Positions 20,334-29,503 of a DNA stretch of 64,000 nt are shown one piece after another. A program made the position numbers and the translations under genes. The notes below the pieces were generated by a model. It worked only from the letters and a program-made list of their open reading frames with translations. It ran no database searches and had not been told where the DNA came from. Where the stretch lies: NCBI RefSeq assembly GCF_020509005.1, contig NC_063020.1:2232001-2296000 (forward strand), written 5' to 3'. The DNA comes from Fulvia fulva. Its lineage: Eukaryota; Ascomycota; Dothideomycetes; Mycosphaerellales; Mycosphaerellaceae. The first letter of the stretch is position 1. Each line of letters begins with the position of its first letter.

Positions 20334-21274
20334 AATGTTGGGCTGGTCAGATACTCGAGGGTTGTAAAGAAGAATGAAATACGGACGGACTGGCTTTTTC
20401 AAGGGAAGGGTAAACATATGTCGGCGCGCGTTAGCGAGTCAAAATTCAAGTGGCCCGAGCTTTGTTGCGATTCACGAAATCCTTATCGAGTTACGGACTG
20501 CACAACTCACACATCGGTTAGTATCGTAGTGAATATCTCTGGTGGTATTTCAAAGGCAAGCACCATACTGTACATACGTCAATGGAAATGTACATTGTAT
20601 TATTCGGTGAACTCTGTCACGTTTCGGGCTCCATGTTGGCCAAACGTCTGATCCCTCATGTTCTCGCTTCTAAGTCTTCACTGCGTAAGCTCATCTGTTT
20701 TTGAGCGCTATGAGATACGGTAGGGTATGAGACTGGGTGTATGAGTCATGGTCTCACCGTGATTCGCTCCTATACATGTGCTTGCCAAGACTCGTGTTGT
20801 GATCGAGGAGAAAGGGGTTAATGCCGGCTGATGTGGAAAGATGTCCCACATAGAATAGGCCAGCTAGAGCAAAGTCTGGACAGTGCAGTAGACAGAGAAC
20901 TCACCCTGTACTCTGGCGAGGTTCTAGGAAAGCGTAACATACTGCAGCCTTGGAACAGAAAGATCTTATCTTCCAAAGTGTTACCCCTCCACTCAATCTG
21001 CATATTCAGGATAGAGCCATCACTTGCTCCTCGCTAAGACTTGCAGCACCAAAAGTCGAGTGAGCAAGGGACGGCTGTGAGCCGTCCTTTTGCCGAGTTA
21101 CATGTGCGCTCTCGCTTCTTTCTTTCTTAGCCCGAGTGATCTCGATCTTCGCCTATTGACACACAAACCTTTGATCTCATCAACTACCATCAACAACATT
21201 CGGCTGCATCAATCACTATCAGGCCCATGAACACATAACACAGCAACCAACTAATCATCAGTGCCGGAAAGACG
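20334..21274. other. Divergent promoter region between two 2EXR-type genes
   Basis: Carries the promoters of the genes at 19038-20333 (minus) and 21275-22210 (plus). The last 120 bp before 21275 are rich in CA and short of G, typical of a fungal 5' leader. No gene seen. Confidence 0.45.
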
Positions 21275-22210
21275 ATGGCCATGGCAAAGCCGGTGGTGAT
21301 GAACATGCCGTTTCTCGATCTGCCGGCAGAAATGAGAAATCGAATCTACGACAGCGCCCTCACCCACAATCGCAGACATGGGCAGAGCGCCGCAGTCGCA
21401 CTGCTACGCACATGCAAGCAAGTCCACCAAGAAGGGGTCGGCATATTCCAAGCACGAAGCAACTTCACGATCGACGTCAAGTTCAAGGTCTCTGCAAGAT
21501 CGTATCATGTCACTGCATCCGGCGACATGATTTGGTCATTGGAGGATCCATCTATCATCACCCTCGCGAGCAATCTACCACGCGAAGTGCTCAAGCCAAA
21601 CATCGTCTGTGTCAAGATCGCCCTGAGCCGTACCAAGTCAATGCGCCTAAGCTATATCACGCGAACCGACTACGCAGCAGTCAACCGCTTTCCGTACGCG
21701 CTAGTACAGCATCTGAACTCAGATCACAAGCTTCGAGGTCTGGTGCTGGAGTTGGAGGACGGCAGAATTATGCGGAAGCTCAACAAGGAACCCGACGACT
21801 TCGCCGAGATCTTCTGGCCACTGTCCATGTTGCGCACCAATGTTCTCGTGCGATATCTGGGGTTCGAACACACCGTCTTGTCGAGCATGCAGCCTCAGCT
21901 CGACGAGCGACCGACTCCCAGCAAGACACCAAACAACATGATCGCAGTGCACCAGGTGCTGGGAGGCTTACATCAAGAAGCCAATAAGTACTCGAAGAAG
22001 AAGTCCACCTCCAAATACACCGGCGAGGAGTTCGGTGTCGACGACCCGGAGATCGACCAGGCTTACAGCAGGAGAAGAAGCCATGCATTAGGTACAATCA
22101 AGATTCTTGAGCTCCGAGGCTTCTTATTCATCACAGAGAGCATCGAGGGGGTCGTACAACACAACCTAGAGAAAGTGCAGAGAACCGATCCTCGCTGGTA
22201 CATGGAGTAG
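21275..22210 (+). CDS. 2EXR/F-box-type protein of unknown function
   Basis: Single exon of 311 residues. The motif starts near residue 12: PFLDLPAEMRNRIYDSALTH, followed by AVALLRTCKQVHQEGVGIF. This is the common LDLPxExRNxIYxxAL...LLxxCKQVxxEx signature. The remainder has no recognised domain. A second Met two codons in (21281) is an alternative start. Divergent from the related gene at 19038-20333, with about 940 bp between them. Function unknown. Confidence 0.75.
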   Translation: MAMAKPVVMNMPFLDLPAEMRNRIYDSALTHNRRHGQSAAVALLRTCKQVHQEGVGIFQARSNFTIDVKFKVSARSYHVTASGDMIWSLEDPSIITLASNLPREVLKPNIVCVKIALSRTKSMRLSYITRTDYAAVNRFPYALVQHLNSDHKLRGLVLELEDGRIMRKLNKEPDDFAEIFWPLSMLRTNVLVRYLGFEHTVLSSMQPQLDERPTPSKTPNNMIAVHQVLGGLHQEANKYSKKKSTSKYTGEEFGVDDPEIDQAYSRRRSHALGTIKILELRGFLFITESIEGVVQHNLEKVQRTDPRWYME

Positions 22211-22949
22211 CAATACCCTTGTCTGACGATGAGCGGCACATCGTGGGCCTATCATGCGAGGAAGAGAAAGGCCAAAGGTGGGGAGGACTCGTTACAAGGC
22301 TCAGCTGGATTGGAACCGATAGTATTGCGAGGTCTTTAAGTCTTTGGCTAAGACTATGAGGGTAGAGGCTCGTGGGTAGCTGGTGATGCGGGAATCCACG
22401 AGACCACGCGGTCAAATTTCGCTGGGGTACTTGAGATCTCGTCAACCAGAATGTGCGAGAGTAGCTTCATCATGCTGTGGACGGAAGGTTGGAGATACTG
22501 TCATGGATGCCGTGAACGTAGCGGTTCCGAGAGGTAGCCAGAAGCATTCATTGAGAGCTGGCCCGATGTATCAGCCCGTCAGCAGATTGGGAAGGAAGAC
22601 ACTGCATTTTGATGGAGCTGTTTGACGTCTTAATTTCGTTGTCGTAGCGCACTTCCTCTGCCACAGTGACGAGGGCCGACACGATGAGAGCCCCGAGATG
22701 TAACTAGGTTGTATCCTAGTCACCTTAGCATGGAAGTCACTCAAGGCATTGAAGACACCAGATGAATCCTATATCAGGTCGCAAAGTCGATAGATCCACA
22801 TGTAGTCCTCCTTGTAAGATCATGACCGGCATCCTCGACTTCTGCCATCTCGGATTCAAGGCCTTCGTATCAGCATGATGAAACTCATGCAAACCCCACC
22901 AAAGACAGCCCCTGAACCTCAACATCAACCAGAGATCACGAAAGTCACT
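22211..22949. other. Spacer between convergent genes
   Basis: 3' regions of the 2EXR-type gene and the modin-like gene. No convincing ORF, repeat or RNA. Confidence 0.4.
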
Positions 22950-24387
22950 TCAATTCGACATCGAGTGCTCCAAGCGTTGCTTATAGACATCCAGCATCCC
23001 TGCCGTCGTCTCCCGCCGCAAATCATCCAACGAAGAGCGCGAATTTCCTTCTAGCTGTTCTTGAAGACATTGCATATGGATACCAACGACCACACGCGAG
23101 ATCTCGTCGTCAATGTGAAGGAACTTGTCGCACTCGTCGATCGCGTCGTGAACTGCATCGCGCATGACAATGTCGATGTCTTCCTCGCGTTTCTTCCACA
23201 CAGGTGCGAGAAGTTCAGTCCACAATGCCTGGATGTGTAAGGCCGGGGTACATTGGTCTTCCAATTTCGCAATGAGAAGAGATCTCTGGAATTGTTGTAC
23301 CAAGTCGCAGGCGTCGAACGTGTCGACCCAGGGTCCGGTGTTAGGGTTCGGTAGCATCTTGAAGCTGCTGCCGCGGATGCGGAACACCTGGCCCATCATC
23401 GAGATCACCTCAAAGTTGATAGCACGGGATCTTGGTTCGTAGGCAAGATAACTATCAGACTCTTCTTTGGAGAAAGCGAAGCCGTTGAGGGTCTCTCGCA
23501 GAGCTTGTTCATCGCCAAAGTTCAAAAGAGGTATGTCCAGACCAGATCTGCTCTTAGTGTCAAAAATGCTAAGGACGGAGCCAAAGATGAGTTGCTTGGC
23601 ACGAATATCAGGAATGGTGCGTTGTGATGGGTTTGCCACTTGGGTAATTTTCCCAGTCACTGTGAAAATCACAACGATGCCGGCTCTTGGGACTAAGAAC
23701 CCACTGCAAGTGATGTTTTCGCTCTCTGCGGAAAGGTCGCCAGTGTCAGGCTCAAAAATTCTCCATGACATGCCCTGTATCACAGCAATTTCGGCCACGC
23801 GTACTAGAGATGTGGTAGCATATGGCTTGGTGATGGAATCGGGTATGAAATCCCAGTTGCGATCCAGCTTTTGGATCTGCACACACATTGTGTACTCGGG
23901 CCCATGGTTTGTAAGTCCGGCTGGTGTTTTCATTCGCATGTCGGCGTCCCACCTCCTCCCATGCTTCTCATTGTCTTGGAGCACATGGAGGAGCGTAACC
24001 CAACTGGCCAGGGCATCGTTCGTCGGACCCACGCGGTGGAACACCGACGGCTTCTTCTCGATAACCTTCGAGGCACGTACTATCGTCAATGTGTTCGATC
24101 TACTTTCTTGCGTTCCTTCCAGCTTGTGAACAGCCTTGTCGGATAAGGGGCCTCTCGTATTCGCTGGGGGTGCAACAAACAAGACTGGAGTCGCATAAGT
24201 TACCACAAAGCGCAGTTCCGATGGCTCGAAAGTTCTTCTCCTGTACTTCACCCATTGCCCGACCACGGGTTCGACGCATTTACGGTAGCCCCCAGCCGTG
24301 TTGCAGTGCTTGAGCGGTGGCAATCCAGAAAGCGATGACGGCGATGACGAGCGATACGATGGCGATGACAAGCTCGGCGCTTGCCAT
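22950..24387 (-). CDS. Modin-like protein, N-terminus broken by a frameshift
   Basis: From the ATG at 24387 the frame codes for MASAELVIAIVSLVIAVIAF and WIATAQALQH, a clean transmembrane helix. It then meets a stop at once. The adjoining frame, open from 24497 to 22950, takes over with GGYRKCVEPVVGQWVKYRRR and runs about 445 residues to the C-terminus. A hydrophobic helix followed by GYRxC...W...RRR...ELRF is the start of fungal modin-type proteins (family assignment from memory). Removing one base from the five-C run at 24289-24293 (plus strand) would join the two frames. A 515-residue version starting at 24497 avoids the frameshift but lacks the helix and has a low-complexity start. Whether the shift is real or a sequence error is undecided. 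Function unknown; modin genes vary strongly between isolates of some fungi. Confidence 0.6.
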
Positions 24388-24852
24388 GTTGTCGATAGCG
24401 CTTCTCCGACACGCCAGTTGCGACTGTGCTGCTGATAATTGTGAGAGCTGTCGGAGTGTGGCGTACTGCAGGTCCAGGCATCAAGCCTATATAACATCTG
24501 CCACGGTCATTTTGGATCCTCACAATCTTGGACCGCAAGCGTATTTTCTCTCACGACAAGGATGTATTGGGTGACCTGGGAGGCGTGTTTTCTCGACACG
24601 ATCCAAGATCTCGAGGACCTTGAACGACCGTGGTCGATGTTAGACGGTCTGTGAGGTGGGCTGATGTGCCAAGGTCTGTTCACCGCTGACGAAAACAAGC
24701 CAGTCCATGCTGGAGGAACCTTGGAAGAATACGGCAGATCAGTCGATCAGGCAATTGTTTCTTGGTGATGGATGTGCTCAAGAATCCCAAGATAGGCACT
24801 AACGTTGCACTACTTGCAGCACAACAAGAGAGCATGCCAACATGGCCATACC
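24388..24852. other. Spacer between modin-like gene and transposon remnant
   Basis: Promoter side of the modin-like gene. Nothing else recognised. Confidence 0.4.
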
Positions 24853-24854
24853 TA

Positions 24855-25141
24855 CAGTCCTGGGCATACTTTTTACAACCCCTGTTCTTCTACCTTTCCT
24901 CATTAGGAAGGATGTATCCACTGCTTGGCGTAGCTCACCACCTGGTGTGTCCTCCATTGTTGGCTATTACTGCCTCGCAGCGTTCTCGCATACTCTTGCA
25001 TATACGTTGTATGTCCTCAGGTGTGAGCTTGGCCCATTCTTGATAGTGGGATTGAAGGTGGCAACACCTTCTGAGATGGACATGGATAGCCGTAAGGGGT
25101 TAGCGTAAATACAGGGGTTGTAAAAACTATGGCCAGGACTG
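24855..25141 (-). mobile_element. Non-autonomous Tc1/mariner-type element (287-bp deletion derivative)
   Basis: The two ends are 31-bp inverted repeats (24855-24885 and 25111-25141) opening CAGTCCTGGSCATASTTTTT and differing at 2 of 31 positions. Each is flanked by the dinucleotide TA (24853-24854 and 25142-25143), the target duplication of Tc1/mariner elements. Inside, the minus strand codes for an end piece of a transposase. It contains QEWAKLTPEDIQRICKSMRE and RCEAVIANNGGHTRW before a TGA at 24935-24937, matching the usual Tc1 C-terminus (SMxxRCxAVIxxxGGHT, from memory). The frame has no ATG and the DDE catalytic region is missing, so an internal deletion joined the 5' end to the transposase 3' end. 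It could move only with a transposase supplied elsewhere. Confidence 0.85.
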
Positions 25142-25143
25142 TA

Positions 25144-25449
25144 GCAACATTATCGCCACAAGGAGTTCGTCCTCCATGGTGTCCCAGTACTGTTGGTTCC
25201 TGTGCTGTGAGGTTGTGAGAGGCCAGAGTTGGTATGTCAGTGCGGATGTGTTTGTGAAGTAGCAGTTGGGGTAGTACAAAGTCTCGCTGCTGACCGGTGT
25301 GCGCCCCACTTGGATTCACCGGTGAGGCCAAGCGAGTGTGGCCAGAATTCATCATGTGCGTCAGGCCTTGTGGTGGGAGCCGGATAGTGGTCGCACGCCG
25401 AGAAGGCGGGTAGGATAGAAAACATTGTCATTGTCACAGGGTATCTCAA
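25144..25449. other. Spacer between transposon remnant and REV1 3' end
   Basis: About 300 bp downstream of REV1. A minus-strand frame runs through it into the transposon end but has no recognisable content. The element may have landed in an older repeat, but nothing supports that directly. Confidence 0.35.
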
Positions 25450-28400
25450 CTAATCAAATTTCACCTTCCCAAGTTGCCTCGCATCAGCGGCATCCTGAAC
25501 ACTGTTCCTTGTCCTCGTTGACGCCTCTTTCCAAGCAGTGATAACATCGTCGGAGACATCTTCCGCATCATCAATGACCCAGTTCATCCACTTCACCACA
25601 GCGACCGCCTTGCCCAGATCGTGCTCTTCAATCACCACATCGCTGAGATATTTGATTAGTGCATCAACATCCTCCACATACGGTCCTTCGTCGTTGAACT
25701 CCCGAAACCATGCGGAGATTGTGTTGCGTAGACCGGAAATATCTGTCAGCTTGTTGGCAGTGAACGTGGGCATTGCAGGTCGAGCTGGCAGAGTAAAGCA
25801 CCGATCCAGTGGCCCTACAACTTCGCCTTTCTTCCGTCGAGCATTCTTCGCATGTTGATGGAGCGACAAGTCGATTCCGCCAGTTCTTTGCAAGCGAGCT
25901 TGGCGTTGCTGTGCAATGACTTCCTGACGAAGGTCTTCGGGCAACGCAGCAAGCACTTCAGGGTCGAGCTCTTCTGCTTCCGGCTCGGTGTCGGTCCCTG
26001 TGGTCTCGTCAGGTCGCTGAGGTCTGGCAACAAAGTTTGACTGTGTCAAAGTAGATGCTTCGGAATCACGAGCAGGATTGCGAGACAAGCTGCTGATGTT
26101 CTTGCTACCACGTGGTCGGCCTCGTCCGCGCTTGGGCGGCGCTTGTCGCAACGGTGGCAGAGTCCGGAGCTTGCGTGGTGATTGTGGCAACAAGGCTTGT
26201 TCTCCGCGCTTTTCGGCACGGTTGGAGGGTGACGTGTAGAACCCCAGCACTTCGGCACGTACATCTTGTGGCAATGCTTCCAATATACTTGGGTCAAGCT
26301 GTGACTGCGGTGGGACAAAGCCAGCTGGTGATTGCGCTCGAGATGCTGTTTTGGGTTCACTTTGTCGTATTGCCTCAGATGCCTTCTTGTCGTTGCTAGG
26401 AGTTGTATGCTTGATCAGCTTGGCTCTGATGTCGTCAGGAAGCTCTGCCAAGACCGCTGGGTCGACCTGACTGGGAAGTATGAATTGTGTTCCCAAGATA
26501 TTGAGAGGGTTCTTCGTGGGTGTGCCAGGATCGACTGGTCTGAACACTGCGCTCGGCTGGTTCGCGCTCGGGATCCGCTGCTTTTCAGGGGTCTGGACGT
26601 CATCCTGTATTGGATCATCGGCAGAAGGCCGCGTCGGAAGTGAAGGTGGCTTCTCCTCAACCGTCTTCGCAGGCTGACCGACCTTGAATTGCAGTTTTCG
26701 CTGGCTTGCCTGGTCAATACCATCGGACCCTTGCTTGATAGGGACGAGTTTCGACATTTGCATGCCGATGCCACGAAGTTCGCCGGGTGATATCGACATG
26801 GACCTGAGAGCTGCCACGGTCTCTTTGGCAATGACAGCGGGATCGTTGGTTGCCATGCCTAGCTGCAGTCCCTTGTTGAACGTGTCGCACTTGCCATGCC
26901 CGAGATGCTTTGGTGGATCGAGAGGAGCATCGGCGGCCCGTTTCATGATCTTCAGATTCAGATGCGAACCCTTGGCATGCTCTTTCAACAGTCTTTTACA
27001 GAGCTCGGCGCTCAGGTTACGAAGAAACTCGTCTGCTTGGTCTTGATTCTCGAAGCGGACCCCCCAGTTGACTTCTGCAGAGACTGACTTGCGAGTCACC
27101 TGATCGCCGACTTCAGTCTTATCGATGCCACGAGCGTACTCCCACACCTTCTCGCCTGTCTTTGGCCCCAAAGTGTTGATGAGTTTCTCCTTTGTGATTT
27201 CGAGGATGTCCTTGACTAGCTTGACACCAATATCCTCAAGCTTGCCGCCTATACTGTAGGCGACGCCAGGTAGCTTCGTAACTTCGAGCTGACCAATAAA
27301 GTCAAGAACGTCCTCAGGTTTGAGCTGGTATTGACCAGCTGGTTTCGCTTTTCGTAATGCCACTTTGGCTTGCAGGATATTTGCACCAATTCCGACTGAG
27401 ACAGCGCAGCCAGTCTTCGTCAGCACTTCATCCCGTATCTTTTGCCCGAACTCGTCTGCTTTGGCCTGCTCACGATGCACGGCACCTTCATTACGCTGCA
27501 CGCCATTCGATCCACTTTCAGCGATGCATATGGCACTGATATCCACAAGCGCCTCGTCGATGCTGACACTTTGCACAACGCCACCAGTAGCCATGATAGC
27601 GTCGTAGAAGATCCTGCTCGCCGCCTCGTAACCCGGGAAGTCGTACGGCAGTATCTTGAGCTCCGGACACAGCTGCTGTGCACGTTTCATCCACATGCCG
27701 TTACTGATGCCGAACTTGCGGGCAGGATAATTGCAGCTTGCGATCTCCGAGCCAGAACCTCCACCGTGAGCAACGACTGCTGGTTTATCCTTGTACTGTG
27801 GATGCTTCTTGAGCGATACTGCCGCGAAGAAGCTATCGAAGTCGACATGCATGATGTACCGCCTTTGACCGGGTACTTTCTTGGGTTGGGCCTTTTGCGA
27901 CGCTGTTTGTTTCGCCGCCAGAGCTTGGAGCTGTGACTTGAGGTCTGCCTTCCAGGTAGACAGGTGATGCAAGCGCGATTCTCGGTAGTACTGCTCCAGG
28001 AAGTCTGGGTGCACCACTGTGGACTTTCTGATATTGGGATCACTCAGTAGCAAAGCATTGTGCTCCTCAGCAGTCATACCGGCGAGCTTCGTGGGTGAAA
28101 TATTCTTGAACACTGCAGAATCACGAACTACCTTGTGCGAAAAGTCCGGTTCCTGGGAGCCCTGTCGTGGTTGCAGTGCTGGGCCAGCATCAGACTGGGG
28201 TGCATCTGCTGCAGTGACTGCCACTTCGTCGGGCCCTTCGATTGTCTCCGAGTCGGTGACAGCCTCCGGTGGCTGGCTGCTTGGAGGAGGCGTCTGTAGT
28301 GCACTTACTGCCGCGGCTGACGAAGACGTACTTACACGCGGTTCTGAGGGCTCTCGCGGATATACACTCTGCTCAGAATCATCTAGCGCTTGCTCGATCG

Positions 28401-29076
28401 AGCTTGTGATCTCTGGCAGTCCATAGTCGTCGTCATCTTCGATATCGTCTGACGGAGTGATGGTCTGCACCAACTTTGGTGGCTTCTTCTGACTGCCCTG
28501 AGATCGTAGTTGGCTCGTATACCAACTGGTCTCGGTCTGCTCTCGATAACCTTGCGCTCGCTTGGCTGCTTGACTGACGACTTGGCCATTGTCGAAACCG
28601 AGCACTCTCTGACCGACGCCTTCATCCACAACACGATAGGCATCCCATGGCAGTAGTTTCCCAGCAGCGATACTGTCAACGATCCAGGCAGGCTTGACGA
28701 TCCGATAGCGACGAAATTCTTCTTTCTTCTTCGGCGTAAGATTGCTCGCAATGATATGTGTAACCATGGTCTTCCCATCCAGATACTGAATGAAGCCACC
28801 TCCATACTGGACAGTCATAGTGTGCAGGTCGTTCAAGCTTGGCTGGGTATAGCCGTTGACGTGACAGACAACGCCTTTGAAGATGGGTGGGATCTCCTTC
28901 GATTTGGCCCGCAGGTCCGCATCTTTATTTTGGAGTTTGATCTTCTTGCGTCGGAAGTACTCTGGGAAGCCTCCGAACTTGGACCCCTCATACTCATCAC
29001 CTCCTTCGTCGTCGAATGTATGTCCTTCGATCCGCTTCCGGACAAGGGATGACTTCTGCTCCAGACGCGAGCCCAT
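25450..29076 (-). CDS. REV1: DNA repair deoxycytidyl transferase REV1 (Y-family polymerase)
   Basis: Intronless, 1208 residues. An N-terminal BRCT domain (about 60-155, with YLDGKTMVTHIIASNLT and KPAWIVDSI) is followed by a disordered linker. The Y-family catalytic core occupies about 405-745: MHVDFDSFFAAV carries Asp412, and SIDEAL carries Asp507 and Glu508, so the metal-binding triad is intact. Three ubiquitin-binding motifs follow, each centred on Leu-Pro: 879-880 (VDPAVLAELPDDIRA), 935-936 (LDPSILEALPQDVRA) and 1045-1046 (LDPEVLAALPEDLRQ). The last 100 residues match the Rev1 C-terminal domain that binds polymerase zeta and other Y-family enzymes. Role: dCMP insertion opposite abasic sites and scaffolding of translesion synthesis in the nucleus. 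Divergent from the FKBP gene with about 430 bp between starts. Confidence 0.97.
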   Translation of the reverse strand: MGSRLEQKSSLVRKRIEGHTFDDEGGDEYEGSKFGGFPEYFRRKKIKLQNKDADLRAKSKEIPPIFKGVVCHVNGYTQPSLNDLHTMTVQYGGGFIQYLDGKTMVTHIIASNLTPKKKEEFRRYRIVKPAWIVDSIAAGKLLPWDAYRVVDEGVGQRVLGFDNGQVVSQAAKRAQGYREQTETSWYTSQLRSQGSQKKPPKLVQTITPSDDIEDDDDYGLPEITSSIEQALDDSEQSVYPREPSEPRVSTSSSAAAVSALQTPPPSSQPPEAVTDSETIEGPDEVAVTAADAPQSDAGPALQPRQGSQEPDFSHKVVRDSAVFKNISPTKLAGMTAEEHNALLLSDPNIRKSTVVHPDFLEQYYRESRLHHLSTWKADLKSQLQALAAKQTASQKAQPKKVPGQRRYIMHVDFDSFFAAVSLKKHPQYKDKPAVVAHGGGSGSEIASCNYPARKFGISNGMWMKRAQQLCPELKILPYDFPGYEAASRIFYDAIMATGGVVQSVSIDEALVDISAICIAESGSNGVQRNEGAVHREQAKADEFGQKIRDEVLTKTGCAVSVGIGANILQAKVALRKAKPAGQYQLKPEDVLDFIGQLEVTKLPGVAYSIGGKLEDIGVKLVKDILEITKEKLINTLGPKTGEKVWEYARGIDKTEVGDQVTRKSVSAEVNWGVRFENQDQADEFLRNLSAELCKRLLKEHAKGSHLNLKIMKRAADAPLDPPKHLGHGKCDTFNKGLQLGMATNDPAVIAKETVAALRSMSISPGELRGIGMQMSKLVPIKQGSDGIDQASQRKLQFKVGQPAKTVEEKPPSLPTRPSADDPIQDDVQTPEKQRIPSANQPSAVFRPVDPGTPTKNPLNILGTQFILPSQVDPAVLAELPDDIRAKLIKHTTPSNDKKASEAIRQSEPKTASRAQSPAGFVPPQSQLDPSILEALPQDVRAEVLGFYTSPSNRAEKRGEQALLPQSPRKLRTLPPLRQAPPKRGRGRPRGSKNISSLSRNPARDSEASTLTQSNFVARPQRPDETTGTDTEPEAEELDPEVLAALPEDLRQEVIAQQRQARLQRTGGIDLSLHQHAKNARRKKGEVVGPLDRCFTLPARPAMPTFTANKLTDISGLRNTISAWFREFNDEGPYVEDVDALIKYLSDVVIEEHDLGKAVAVVKWMNWVIDDAEDVSDDVITAWKEASTRTRNSVQDAADARQLGKVKFD

Positions 29077-29503
29077 GGTGGCGTCGCAGCTGCATCGTCA
29101 GTGTGGGGTCTAGAGTACTGCCGTGCTGCCCATAACCTGTATGTCCTGCTGGTATGGGTGAAGTAGAGAGTGGGTGTGTCGATGTTGTGACCACTGTGTT
29201 GTTTGTCTTTGTTTGGAGGCAGCAGATGTAAGAAGAGGCGAGGTTGGTCGTCACGCGTCATTAGCGCGTACCTAGAACTAAATTGGTTGCAGGGTCGAGA
29301 GACGCTTGGACCGTCGAACTTTTTGCTTGGCCTTTGCAGATCTTCAAGGCTGTTTCTTCTGCCCGACTTTCTCTTCACCGACCACCGCAATACATCCTTC
29401 TCTCCACCACTTCACCCTCCTCGAGCCCTTCACCACCTCGAGACAGAAGACCACCGAAGGTCGCTTTCCAACTCCTCCTACAGCATCTCTACATAGAGAA
29501 ACA
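29077..29503. other. Shared REV1 / FKBP divergent promoter
   Basis: 427 bp between the two start codons, serving both genes. The 150 bp next to the FKBP start are C/T-rich. It contains one MluI cell-cycle box. Confidence 0.55.
29253..29258. promoter_or_regulatory. ACGCGT box (MCB-like) upstream of REV1
   Basis: A palindromic ACGCGT lies 177 bp upstream of the REV1 ATG and 246 bp upstream of the FKBP ATG. In yeasts this is the MBF site of G1/S-expressed replication and repair genes. A single 6-bp match can occur by chance. Confidence 0.3.
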
